DNA of 64,000 nt. Origin: Adineta steineri (taxonomy: Eukaryota; Rotifera; Eurotatoria; Adinetida; Adinetidae). The stretch spans positions 558,001 through 622,000 of the forward strand of contig CAJNOI010000029.1 in NCBI GenBank assembly GCA_905250115.1, in the 5' to 3' direction. Below are positions 1 to 14,033 of this stretch, piece after piece (position 1 is the first letter of the stretch; each line of letters begins with the position of its first letter). The notes beneath the pieces were generated by a model. That model did not search any database and was not told where the DNA came from. It was given only the letters and a program-made list of their open reading frames with translations. Position numbers and translations under genes: made by a program.

Positions 1-269
1 TATAGTAATATGTAAAAAACCAAATATTAAAGAAAGAATAATTATAGTTTAAATATCATTTTTGTCGATTTATCAATCGTAGTTGAATATAACATAAGTA
101 TTTCATCCCATCGATTATGTGTTATTCCTGATAATGTAACCGTATTTTCAATAAATGTTAACCAAATTCGTAAAAATCTACATAATATACGTATAAAATT
201 TTTTTTTATTGTAAATTCGTACTTACTTCATTAATACTGAAGAATATTTTAAATCAATACATCGAATAT
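1..269 (-). pseudogene. duplicated fragment of the ERMARD 3' end
   Basis: This stretch is a diverged copy of 7977-8255, the last intron, last exon and 3' flank of the complete ERMARD gene further right. The copied last exon (42-177) has the same 136-bp length, the same TAA stop (42-44) and the same splice sites as the original (8020-8155); part of the penultimate exon follows at 227-269. Its reading frame is still open and differs by only a few residues. Similarity stops at about 269, inside the penultimate exon, and nothing upstream of that exon is present. The left limit may lie beyond the window. I read it as a non-functional gene fragment left by a segmental duplication, although the frame is not yet damaged. 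Confidence 0.8.
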
Positions 270-1480
270 GCTTACTTGAGTCTACTATGTAAAACTTTAA
301 TGATTCAGTTTTACAAAAAGATGATTAATTGTGTTTTCTCATATCATTCGTATCGTCATAGAATATTTTATATTCTTGATATGTAAACAAGAATATGGTG
401 AAAATAATTTGATTTGGTACGGTCAATTTGAGTTTAATAGTCTAGCCTACGCGAACTTTTTTTTCATTCTTGACCAGTTAAAATGGCATGTCTGAGTTTA
501 GTCGAAAGTAAAAATGTTGAAAAGTTTAAAAACGATAGGAATAAGACCTTAGCAGTGTCACTATTGACGGAAATAAACAACAGTTTAACAAAATAAATGT
601 CACAGTTGACATAAGAATTTAGTTGAGATTGGAATGCGCGAAAAAAAATAAAATGAAAAAATTTTTCTAAATGAGAAAATCTTTGTGCGTAAAAGCAGCT
701 CTATGATCAACGTGATATCACGTAGTTTTGTACGAGAACATATAGATTTTTGTCAAATTTATCAGATGACGAATTACTTTGAATTGAATTTGTTTAAATC
801 AATTCTCACCCATATTCTCATATGTTTGTATAATTTAGTACTATGATTTGAATATGTAATATGTTTGTTTACAACTAACGATTTTTTTCATATATTTATG
901 CGTTAATTGATCATTTTATGATTCATAGTAATACGAAAAATTCTCATTGAATTCACATGAGTTTCTAAAATCTTTTAATCTTTATTAAACAAAAAATAAA
1001 CGAATAAACAACGTACACCATCGAACCCCTGCTCAATGTGAATGAAATAGAAAAACAAAATCTCTATCTATTACACTTAAACAGATCATACAAAGTCTTA
1101 ATACCTTGGGTAATAAAATAATTTAATGTAAACAATTCTGTACTCTCTATGAGAAAAAACAACCAAGCGCTGATTGTCTCGCATATACCCGTGATAAAAA
1201 ATATCAATCGAGTTTTTGAAAAGGCTTTTTTTCTTTTTCAAAAGTAAATCAATATCCTCGCAGTTCGAAATAATTTAAACTTATCTATAAAAGATACAAT
1301 TCCTTTTTCAGCTTGATATATAACAACACTCGACTGGTTCAAATCATAAATTTAGATAAGAAAAATCTAATAAAAAGAACAACTCTGCTCATTAGAGTTA
1401 AAACTAACAAAATATGATTTTCATTTTTTTATTGTATTATCATTCCAAACTCAACTAAATCCCTTAACCGACTGCCATTT
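270..1480. other. non-coding, nothing recognised
   Basis: AT-rich sequence without an open frame of useful length, splice-site pattern or repeat that I can identify. It starts where the ERMARD-like similarity ends and runs up to the first GT-rich foldback. Confidence 0.5.
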
Positions 1481-1536
1481 TGAGGGTGTGGGTGTGGGTG
1501 TGGGTTTGTATGAGCGAACACACCCACACCCACCCT
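1481..1536. repeat. GT-rich foldback, copy 1
   Basis: The left arm GAGGGTGTGGGTGTGGGTG is followed after a short loop by the right arm CACACCCACACCCACCC. The arms can pair almost without mismatch. It abuts the decayed gene relic that follows. Confidence 0.85.
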
Positions 1537-2080
1537 ATTATACAATTACGTGAAGCAACTAAAAAAGAACAACTTGATGTTCAAACACATTTTGAAACTG
1601 AACTTCATACATTACGTCAATCATTACGTCCACATTTTTCATCAAATAATAATTCAACAAATCAACAGAATGATATACTTCAACCAATTGATGAATTAGC
1701 TAATTGTTCAGAATAAATGCGTACACGTTTGCAAACAGTTTTAAATTCTAATACAATTGGCCCATGTCAACAAATCTTTTCTCAACAAGATATATATATA
1801 TAGTTTAATACGACAATCTGCATCATTAATTAAAGAGTTTCATGAACCATCATTATCAACAATAATGATAACACGTATTAACGATTTTTTACAAATAATT
1901 CCACCATTAAATCATTGAACCTCGGACAATTTCTAGCAAGTCAACAAACAAAATTGAATCAATTATGGGGTCACATATATGAGCGTTAGAATCTTTAACT
2001 CGCTAAGCGAACATTGGATCGTTCAAATCAAAAAAGGCTTGAAATAATTGATATCTTTATTCAACAAAGTGTGATCGATT
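1537..2080 (+). pseudogene. relic of an unidentified helical, Gln/Leu-rich protein gene
   Basis: The first 180 bp read as a plausible helix-rich protein (LREATKKEQLDVQTHFETEL at the start). A stop codon at 1714-1716 is followed in frame by more protein-like sequence (MRTRLQTVLNSNTIGPCQQ). Further similar stretches continue in other frames to about 2080, for example LIKEFHEPSLSTIM near 1830. An AT dinucleotide run (1790-1802) marks one frame change. Codon use resembles the neighbouring genes, so this was probably a host gene, now broken by at least three stops or frame changes. I do not recognise the family. The intact parent copy is not in the window. Confidence 0.5.
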
Positions 2081-3253
2081 AATATTTGAATATTAATTTA
2101 TTCAATTTTTGCGTATATCTGTAATGAACATTTCGAGCGAAAAGAGAAATACAAAATGACCTGTGTGCTGAAAATATTTTTGGAGTGAGTTTTTGAAATA
2201 AAACTGTATTATTGATGGAAATAAGAGTGTTGACGTAAAGTATCATTCGTGAATAATCTCAATAGATGATCAACCTTTTCTTTAGAGTAAATGAGTTTAA
2301 TAATCTTGAGATTTACAGCAGACTAGCATAGTAATAAGATGCTGTTAATCAAAAAGTTGAAAATTGAGTCTCGAATGTAAACTTCGTTTTATATGTGACG
2401 ACATCTGATTTTACCATTTGCTCAAGTTCAATTGAGATTGATTATGATAGATTTCACTATCAGTTAATTTATACGGAATGAATTTCTCCTAAGCCGTCTT
2501 TGAAAGAATAGTATGTATGCTTACATATCGAATGGAGTATTATAAATCGTTGATGACTATTGATGAATCATTACTTTCTTTTGCACTTTTAATAATATTA
2601 AACTGTTGTATTTCTTGATATAAAACTATAATACGTACTGATAGTTGAAAAATTTAGTAAAAACAATTAAAGATAAAAATTAATTATTTGTTTTTTCGAA
2701 TATTTCTAATAAAATCGAGTAAGAATTATCAAAGATATATGACGGATGGAAATATTAAAATTTATTTAATTTTAATGAGTGTTAAATGATATTTTTATTC
2801 TTATAAGTTGTCAAAAGAAGCAGTTAACGTTTGAACTATCATAGGTGAATTCAATAGCAATAGAGATTGAATAAAAAATTCGATGAAAGCAAATATCCTT
2901 TTTACAACAGAATTTTATCAATTTGTTTAGCAATTAAAGGTTATTGTTATCATTTTTACATTGATATTTAAAATTTTGTGATTTTGACAGTTTAAATGTG
3001 GGTGTATATTTTCTTTCATATCAGCTAAATTCAATTTAATGATCTGATCAAACCAGAAATCGGTTAGATAGATTGAGAATACAATGTGATTCATTAGTTT
3101 AAGTATGTTGATTCATAATTAAAAGTATTTTTTGTTTTTTCTTCATCGATTCAAGTAACTACGACTGGCTGACAAGACAAAAATAACATCAGAAACTGCT
3201 ATAATATGCATGGTTGGTTATTGTTCTATCCACCTTTTTTTTCTCTCCATGAG
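2081..3253. other. non-coding, nothing recognised
   Basis: AT-rich spacer without a supported gene. A lone GTGGGTGT half-motif occurs near 2998 without a matching right arm. The right end holds the promoter region of the cupredoxin gene. Confidence 0.5.
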
Positions 3254-3261
3254 TATTTATA
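3254..3261 (+). promoter_or_regulatory. possible TATA box of the cupredoxin gene
   Basis: TATTTATA lies about 80 bp before the ATG of the intronless cupredoxin gene, a distance that fits a TATA box with a short leader. In such AT-rich DNA a chance match is quite possible. Confidence 0.3.
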
Positions 3262-3338
3262 TTCTGACGCTCCACAGTTAACATCATTTTAAATATTTTT
3301 CTCAAACGTCGTATTCACTACACATCCATCTCATACAT

Positions 3339-3878
3339 ATGGCGCACCTATTATGGTTATTATATTTTGCATTGATTGTCGTAGCATTTTCTAATGTATC
3401 GGCAAATCTTGTCATATATACTGTGACTTTTGTTTCCTGTGTTGTGAATTCGACTTGTCCTCAGGGAAATCCATCCAGTTACAGTGCAACATTCGCTTTA
3501 AATGGTACCCTTAGTCCAAATATCACTTTAAATGTTGGTGATCAATTACGATTTAATTTGGCTACGACTGTAACGATTCATCCGTTAACAATATGTCAAA
3601 ATAGTGCCGTACCTAATTTCTGCAAAGGAGCCGCTACTAGTGATGAACTCAACACTCCGATTACTAACGCAGGTGACACAACTTCTGTTATATTTAATAC
3701 TAGTGGTACTTATTATTATGGATGTCATAATCATCCCGGAATGGGTGCTATGATTAACGTCATACAAACAGTTACTACTACTGCATCAACTTCAACAGCT
3801 AGTGTTACTTCATCAATTGCAATAGGTCTATTCCTGTTTACAGTTATAGTCTCTTTATTTACAATTATCTTCACCTAA
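3339..3878 (+). CDS. secreted, membrane-anchored cupredoxin (plastocyanin/amicyanin-like)
   Basis: A single-exon gene for 179 residues. Residues 1-22 form a signal peptide; 23-143 form a cupredoxin domain; 145-156 are Thr/Ser-rich; 158-178 are a hydrophobic tail that could be a membrane anchor or a GPI signal. All four type-1 copper ligands can be placed: His81, Cys129, His132 and Met135 in GCHNHPGMG. The Cys-x2-His-x2-Met spacing is that of amicyanin-type proteins. It should bind one copper ion and carry electrons or bind copper at the cell surface; the partner is unknown. Small blue-copper proteins of this type are common in bacteria, archaea, plants and fungi and unusual in animals, so transfer is possible, without proof here. 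AATAAA follows at 4004-4009. Confidence 0.85.
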   Translation: MAHLLWLLYFALIVVAFSNVSANLVIYTVTFVSCVVNSTCPQGNPSSYSATFALNGTLSPNITLNVGDQLRFNLATTVTIHPLTICQNSAVPNFCKGAATSDELNTPITNAGDTTSVIFNTSGTYYYGCHNHPGMGAMINVIQTVTTTASTSTASVTSSIAIGLFLFTVIVSLFTIIFT

Positions 3879-3890
3879 AGATAATGACAT

Positions 3891-3999
3891 TATCATTGAC
3901 TTCAAACTTCTTCATTTAATAGCTTGCGAATTTTTCTTTTTTTTTATCATTGACTTTAAATTGCTTCATTTAAAAGCTTACGACTTTTTCCTTTTTTTT
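3891..3999 (+). repeat. two tandem copies of a 54-bp unit in the cupredoxin 3' flank
   Basis: Copies at 3891-3944 and 3945-3999 both begin TATCATTGACTT, contain CTTCATTTAA and end in a T-run. They differ at several bases. The AATAAA signal comes directly after the second copy, so both would lie in the 3' UTR. Confidence 0.8.
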
Positions 4000-4009
4000 G
4001 CTCAATAAA

Positions 4010-5681
4010 GTACACACATATATAATTAATGAAACCGAAGTATAATAGAGTATTTTTTTTATTCTTTGAGAGTGATGATAATATGACTTTCTCTTCATCG
4101 TTACTTTTAAATATTCTGAGCAAATTTAATAGCAAGTTACAAAAATAATAATAAAATCGAGTGTGAATGAATTATAAATAACCATATTCAATTATCGTAA
4201 TTGTTCGTCTTTTACTGTAATAGGAAACAATTTGAATAACTCTACTCTTAGTTACGAGCGTTGTTGTATTTCATATAGATTGATAACAAAGTTAAATAGA
4301 GAGAATTTTTATTACTTGTTGATTTGTAAAAAAAATAATCGATAATAGTTTCGAAGCTCATTCGCTATAATTAGATACATTTCAAACAATATAAGATGTG
4401 TTCTCAATAATAAAAAATAGTAATGCAAAGAAATATTTTTTGTTGTAACACTCGTAGAAGATAGTTAGAAAATATTTTTGTAACTATCTATATTCAATTA
4501 AATAAAACATAATTATTTGCGTTTACATATATATAAATTTAAAAGAAAAAAATATCGAAAAAGATTTTTTTATTCAAATCAAATAGAATATTTATGTACT
4601 AACTTTCAACAAAAAATATACATTAAAAACAATGAATAAAAAATAGGTCAAACTCATTGTATCATATATTTTGTTTTCTGTGCTCGTCATTTATTATATA
4701 TTTATTTATTCAACGTTTCGTATTATAAAGATATAAAATAATTGGCTATCTCATAGTGTATTATTACATAGCTCTCCTAAATTATTATTTTCTATATTAA
4801 AAAAATTTGCTAAGATCTACTAAGATCAAATATTTATGTTTCTTGTGTAAATGAACTGTATTCTATTTATCGAGGTTCGTTACTATGAAACACATAATGA
4901 TTAAATATAAACTATGACGATATTTTTAATTACATAGATGGATGTGTTTTCTTTTTATAATTAAAATATTATTATACAAAAAATAAATAGTATTTACAGT
5001 ATTTTTTTTTGACTATCAACACACATCGATATAGAACAAAACTATTTACTCTATACAAGTTCCTTATCATAAACAATTTAAGAAAAGAAACAACGATTCA
5101 ACGAACATTATAAAAGTGAAAAGAGAATAATACACAATTGCACGTTTATTATATTTCCTTCTTTCATTTTATCATCGCATGTAATAAATAAAATCTAACT
5201 GAAATATTCATGTCTCTTCCTTGTAGAACGGATTCTACAAAATACTTAGAAAATCTCAATCACAAAAGAAGAAAAATCTACGTGAAATACTGTTCTATTT
5301 ATTTTATATCGATCAAATCAATCTCTTAATCCTATTATTACTATTAATTGATCTATTTCGTTTCTATTCGCTAAACTGACTTTTTATATACTATGAAAAA
5401 AAATTATTCTGCATCTTTTTATCGATATGAACAGTTGCATCTCATATTCGTTGATTATTTACCACGCCAGTCAATCTTCTTTCTACTGCTTTCATAACAT
5501 CAACTCTACTAACATTTTACCTTACATCATATACGAAGTTTTCGACTGTAGTCAATACATTCATTTTTTCATGTAAAATCTGTTTTATTATTAATTTTAT
5601 TTCATCAACATTAAATGACATAACAGCACAGTAAATAAATAAAAATGAACTATTAAGCGCTTTTTAAAGTCTTTTATATTT
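4010..5681. other. non-coding spacer between convergent genes
   Basis: The spacer separates the ends of the cupredoxin gene (+) and the CDF transporter (-). It is very AT-rich with many A- and T-runs. I see no gene, hairpin or repeat that stands out. Confidence 0.5.
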
Positions 5682-7421
5682 TTACACAACTTTATGTTCA
5701 TCTGATGGATGATGAGAATGTTCATAATCAAGATGAACAAATGCCTAAAAATAAAATTATTTATATAGGAAATTTAAACATAAATTTATTTACTCGTTCA
5801 ACTTCAGGTAAATCTTCGATTTTCTTCTGTAGTCCTTCTCCAATATCATGTGCTTGTTTAAGTAACATATCTTCTGGCAAAACAATATCAACTTCAACTA
5901 AATATGATGTACCAAAATAAAATGCACGAACTGTATCAATTTTCTCAATTAATGGAGAATGATGATATGTTAACCACTAGAAATAATACAAAACAACAAC
6001 AATAAGAAAACAAAATTTCAAAAAAAGAAAGATCTTTATACTGTTAGTTGTGAAAGAAACTTCGGATCAGCTGTATATCCACTTAAACGTTTTGTTTGAT
6101 CTAAAGAAAATAAGTCGAATGAAAAAAAATTAAAAAAAACCATTGAAACAAACCATTCATTTGTTTAATCCATGTTATTATAATATAAATTGCTATAACA
6201 ATAGCTCCAATTGGATCAATAAAAATGGCTTTCTGGTTTATTTTATTTTTGTATGCATATGAACCTGTGAAATATATATTACATGTATATTGTATTAAAG
6301 AAATTTGTATTTATACTTTACCAACAATACCACAAACAAGTGCAACAACATTTGATGCAACATCATTAATATGATCTGCAGCTAATGCTGACATTGTTGG
6401 TGTGTTAACACGAATACATAGAATATATAAAATTGTTTTACCAACAGCTGTTATAACTATAGCTGCTATAGGAAATGCACTCATATCAATAGCTTGTAAT
6501 GTTTTTGTGGTATTCGGTCCCGCTTTGAAAAAGTTTGCATCATCAACAATTGTATTAATCGATTCATAAGCAACTAATACTGATGCAGCACACATTATAA
6601 CTGCTAAAATTATGATTGATATAGGCTCAAGACGTGTTCGACCTAAACAAAAAATAGTATTTATTAAGAAAATAAATATAAAAAATGTTTTAATGAAATC
6701 TGTATCTATAGCCTTATGTAAGAAAATACCTTGAGGATAACGATATTTATTTCGTCTTTTAATCTTATACCATGCCCAAAATAAAATAATTGAACTTGCA
6801 AGATCCACACCTGAATCGATGACAGAAGAAATAACTGAAAGTGATTGCGATATAACTGCACTAATAATTTTCAAAACGAATAAAATCTAAAAATAGATAT
6901 ACTTGTTGAATTAAATGAATTAGAATAATAGTTAAACATACAATATTAGCAGCGAGTGAAACTTTAGTTAAAATATTCGATATCTTTTGTGTTCTTGTAT
7001 GTGCGATATTGGCACTGTCATCTCCATTTCCTCGATTATGTACTTGTTCATAAACATCAATAAGTTCATCTTGATCTTTATAAAATCGTTTAATACGTCG
7101 TGATAAACCAGAATCTTCATCACGTTTACCTCGACGTCTTTCACGAAAATTTTTCAATGAATAATATGAATCATCATCATCATTAAATGGATTTTCCTGT
7201 TTTTCTTCTTTATTCGATACTTGTTGTTCTAATGGATTATCAATCTCTACAGATAGTACATTATGTGAATTATGATGTAGGCCATGTGGTATGTGAATAC
7301 TTAGTCGTCGTATACGTACTGGTAAGGTTCCCGGTGACAATGTATGTTGCTTGTCTGATGGTAATTCACCAAGAGAAATTGCATCTGAATCAAATTTGTA
7401 AGCAACATTTGTTTGAGACAT
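5682..7421 (-). CDS. Mn-type cation diffusion facilitator (CDF) metal transporter
   Basis: Seven exons: 6942-7421, 6730-6886, 6322-6642, 6154-6264, 6042-6100, 5794-5976, 5682-5744, giving 457 residues. The first ATG in frame is at 7421. The N-terminal 140 or so residues are charged and cytosolic. The membrane part follows, with [17 protein letters not shown] in TM2, then [18 protein letters not shown], and [14 protein letters not shown] in TM5. Metal-site residues read DxxxD in both TM2 (DSGVD) and TM5 (DHIND), the pattern of the Mn-exporting CDF group rather than the HxxxD of Zn transporters. The cytosolic ferredoxin-like C-terminal domain is complete ([20 protein letters not shown], then [20 protein letters not shown] and [12 protein letters not shown]). 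It should export Mn or a similar divalent metal in exchange for protons. The substrate is inferred from motif only. Confidence 0.9.
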
Positions 7422-8019
7422 ATTGTTGTCACTGTTATCCAACGAATGAATATAGTTAATCGGAGCGAGAGTATATTTTATATCGCCAATGACTTAGTGA
7501 TTCTTTCGTCACACATTAATAAACTCAAATGTACGCGGTAAAAACAAGTGTCATCATATATTTTTTATATGAGAAAAAGTCACCTTATAAACGATACAGT
7601 ACTTCAGTGCATTTGTTTTTTAGAAAACAACTTATTGTAATAAAAAATAGATTTTGTAAAATTTCATACTGGTTGCAAAGTTATCTGATTGTACACCACA
7701 TTATTGATGATGCATAATGTCTCTAATGAAACCATTATATGATGGAAAAGGTCAATGATGTGTCAGAGTGAAGGAATAAAATCTAATTTTCATCAATAAA
7801 ATCAATATTGTGAATTTACTCATAACAATTATAATTATTCTAATAGTTCATTTATCAATATCAGTACCTGAGAAGTACCTATATAAACAGTGACGTATCT
7901 ATATGTTTTGTTTTTTGACCTTAACTACATTGTTGTACCTAAAATATGACGTCAGTTTTATTCATAACTAGAAAAATATAGTAACATGTAATAAAAACCA
8001 AATATTAAAAAAAGAATAA
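7422..8019. other. intergenic: CDF upstream region and ERMARD 3' flank
   Basis: No supported gene. The right edge (from 7977) is the 3' flank that also occurs, diverged, at the left end of the window, so it marks the border of the duplicated segment. Confidence 0.5.
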
Positions 8020-11019
<3,000 letters not shown>

Positions 11020-11779
11020 ATCTAAAAATATTTGTTTCGTATGTATTTTCTATTAAATTATTTATATTTGGTCTTATATCGCCATGTTATTTTATTTATA
11101 CACCTATATGTTAGTTATCTCGAGGGGACAAAGACATAACGTACTAGGTGTCCCGGACACCCGGTAATTTGTCGGGGCGTTCGGAATTGATTTTTTTAAC
11201 TACTTTTACCGGGAGTCTGTAAAGAGTGTAGGTGGGTGGGTGTGGGTTTGGGTGTCTGTTATGAGAGAAGAGTGATTTACACACCCACACTCACAGCCAC
11301 CAGAACACTTTGCTTGTTTAAAATTTTGTATGTTTTTATGTGTTGAGAAATCGTAAAATAAAGTTGATCCGTTATGTCTGTTTCCCATCTCGAGCATCAA
11401 TTTAACAATCTAATCTTCATGCTAGTTGTCAAGAATATGATTTACTCGGTAATAATCTTGTACCAGATGAATTTTAACTTACTGAATTGTACTATATCTA
11501 ACAAAGCGATATTATTATTATATCTAAAGATGAAAATAAATTGAATATTTATACAAATAAAACTCTTTTATTTGTTATATGAAATTATCAAAGATTAAGA
11601 AATAAAAATTTTAAGGTAATCGTTCATATCTTTGTAATCTTCGATATATCATTCGCCCAAGACTACTGACTAGACATGCTTGCGTGATATTGAAGATCAA
11701 AGAAATGAACGTGATTATTAGTAAACAGATATTTATGACAAATATTCAGAGAGGAGAGAAGAAAAACGTTTTTTCATAA
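11020..11779. other. intergenic: ERMARD upstream region with a GC-rich patch
   Basis: The spacer holds a GC-rich patch at 11118-11190 (with GTGTCCCGGACACCCGG, partly self-complementary) and foldback copy 2. No gene is supported. Confidence 0.5.
11225..11301. repeat. GT-rich foldback, copy 2
   Basis: The left arm GTGGGTGGGTGTGGGTTTGG pairs imperfectly with the right arm ACACACCCACACTCACAGCC. It lies between ERMARD and GK5, about 480 bp past the GK5 stop codon. Confidence 0.8.
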
Positions 11780-13457
11780 TTATATATCATCTTTTTTATA
11801 CCATTTAGTAAATCGTGGAATAATTGTTTTCCATTGTTTAAAATTTTCTTCTGTTATTTCCGATTTAATTGGTTGAAAAACCTTTCCAACTGTTATAATG
11901 TTTTGAAAATGTTCATAATCATCAATTAATCCATAACCATAAGCAGCTAAAAATCCAGCGCCAATACCAGATGCATAATCAAATGCATAACAACGTTCAA
12001 TAGGTAATTGTATTAAATTTGTAATAGTTTGACAAATAAAATCACATGATGATACTTTACCAGCTGTTCGTAAACATTTAAATTGTTTATCAGGTTGATA
12101 TACACTAAAATTATCTCGTAAAGATGTAAATAATTCATAAACAATAAATGCAATTGATTCAAGTATTGAACGAAGTAGATCGTCACGTGTTGTTGTACTA
12201 CTTATACCAATAAAACCCGATCCGCAATATGGATCATTATTATGACCATCAAATGCTGGAAGAAAAAATACATGTGATGATTTCGCGTTTGTTACTATTT
12301 GATCTAATTCAGAAAAATCATTAAAAAATCCAGCTTGTCGTGCCCAATTAAGAACATTTGCACAACAACTATGATAAGCATGAAGAAAATGTACATTTTT
12401 TAATGAATCCGAAAGATCAGAATGTGCTACGAGTGGATATATACCATCAGTCGATGCACTAACTTGACCAGTTAAAATATTAACAAATGCACCAGTACCT
12501 AATGTTAATAAACATTCACCTGGATGTGATACACATTGACCAAACATACTAGCTTGAACATCACCAATAACAGCAGTTATTGGTATAGCATGACCTATGA
12601 ATAAAATTTGAATAGATTTTTGTTTATTAGAGTATAACATTTATCTTACCGAATAAGCTCGGAATACATTCTCCAAATTGCCCAAATGTTGGTTTAATTG
12701 TTGGTAATAATCCTATTGGAATTCCTAAATTTTTACAAAGTAATGTTGACCATTGAGATTGAAATGGATCAAAAAGTCCTGTTGAACTTGCGCATGATAC
12801 ATCTGTTACATGTTCATGTCCACCAGTTAATTTCCATATAATCCATGTTTCAATACAACCAAATAGTAATCGATTTTGACGTGCATATTGTTTTAAATGT
12901 GGTTTTTTCTCAAATAACCATAATAATTTAAAGGCAATCATTTGTGTACGAAATTCAAGATTTGATAATGTTGATAAACGTGCTGTTTGAACAATTGGAT
13001 GTATAAATTTCGCAACATTACGTATAGTTTTCCATGTTAATGAAGAATTTGTTGTTGTTGTATGTGAACTTGATCTTGAATCATTCCATAAAATAATATT
13101 TGAATATGTTTCACCTGTTTTACGATCCCATAATATAACTGAATTCCGTAATGTTGATATACCTAAACAAGTTATATCATTAACTGTTAATGGATTAGCA
13201 TGTTCAATTGTTTCATGTATAACAGCAAGAAATTTTTGCCAAAATTCTTCAGGTTCAAATTCGAAACCATGTTGCTCAGGACAATGAAGTGTTTGTTGTT
13301 TTTGACTTGATGATATTATTTGAAAAGTTTTAGAAAATAGATAAGCACGTATTGATGATGTACCAATATCAACAGATAAAATATATGGATCTGGTTTAGA
13401 AGTTTCAATATTACTTGTTATACGTATTAAATTACCTAATCTATGTTTCGAAGCCAT
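11780..13457 (-). CDS. GK5: FGGY-family carbohydrate kinase, glycerol kinase 5 type
   Basis: Two exons (12650-13457 and 11780-12594) give 540 residues, close to the 529 of human GK5. The N-terminal ATPase half opens with [17 protein letters not shown], the phosphate-1 loop. [19 protein letters not shown] and ILWNDSR follow, as in GK5. The second half has [11 protein letters not shown] (the usual catalytic-Asp region) and [11 protein letters not shown] (phosphate-2). GK5-like features beyond the FGGY core are [14 protein letters not shown] and the end PRFTKWYKK. It probably phosphorylates glycerol or a related polyol. One oddity: the usual adenosine motif ADGGxxxN reads [11 protein letters not shown], so one Gly and the Asp are missing. 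Confidence 0.88.
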
Positions 13458-13671
13458 TATTTAACGTAAATGTAAGACAACTAAATTTATATTTGTTGGA
13501 AAAAATGAATATATACATATAAATATATATATGTATTAAAAAAGGAAGAGAATGAAAATATGCGTCATATATTTACTGTCAAAGGTTACGGTCCATGTCA
13601 CTTGTTTTCATTCTCACATTACTCATATCTGGATATGACGCAAATCCAAACTCAAATTGAAACCGTTTGGG

Positions 13672-13762
13672 AGCTTGAGTTTGGGTCTTCTTTTAATTGC
13701 CATCAATGTATCCAAAATAGTTTCTTCTACAGATTAAAAAAGCACAAACCCAAACTCAAATA
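13672..13762. repeat. diverged foldback (GAGTTTGGGT arms)
   Basis: CTTGAGTTTGGGT near 13672 pairs with ACCCAAACTCAAA near 13748. The arms resemble the family consensus TTGAGGGTGTGGGT with internal changes. It lies about 270 bp past the mevalonate kinase stop codon, a position shared by several clear copies. Confidence 0.5.
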
Positions 13763-13764
13763 GC

Positions 13765-13886
13765 CAGTGGCGGATTTAAGGGGGAGGGGGCGATGGATGT
13801 AATCGCCCCCTCCCTTCCGCAGGTATCGCCCTCCATACTCAAAAAAAATCACCCCCGCCCCTTCCAAAATCCTAGATCCGCCACTG
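13765..13886. mobile_element. hAT-type MITE, 122 bp
   Basis: Terminal inverted repeats start CAGTGGCGGATTTAAG on the left and, read on the minus strand, CAGTGGCGGATCTAGG on the right. The insert is flanked by 8-bp target-site copies CAAATAGC (13757-13764) and CAAACAGC (13887-13894), 7 of 8 matching, which is the hAT duplication length. It is GC-rich and has no coding capacity, so it is a non-autonomous element that was moved by a transposase encoded elsewhere. Confidence 0.8.
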
Positions 13887-14033
13887 CAAACAGCTTAGGT
13901 CTGGGTCATGCCTACTCATATCACAACTACTGAGACTTGTTGTTTTCAATAATCTTTTGTCATTTTTCTCCTGTATATGAAGTTTTAGAAAATAAACTTT
14001 ACTGAAAGATGTGAATGTATTACATTAACTTTT

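Larger units (their letters stand above)
13458..14033. other. GK5 upstream region with two small repeats
   Basis: The spacer holds a diverged foldback and, immediately after it, a hAT-type MITE (both listed separately). An open frame covering 13560-13763 has no gene-like content and overlaps the foldback arms. Confidence 0.5.

Noticed and set aside
1481-1536. true chromosome end (telomere) at a GT-rich block
   Set aside because: Blocks are short, inverted and embedded between genes on both sides; no long uniform TGTGGG array occurs.
1480-1716. 78-codon plus-strand ORF starting in the foldback
   Set aside because: The start lies inside the GT-rich arm and the frame is the first part of a decayed gene relic that continues beyond its stop.
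11206-11400. 64-codon minus-strand ORF
   Set aside because: It is mainly translated foldback sequence (His/Thr/Pro-rich run) with no sign of a gene.
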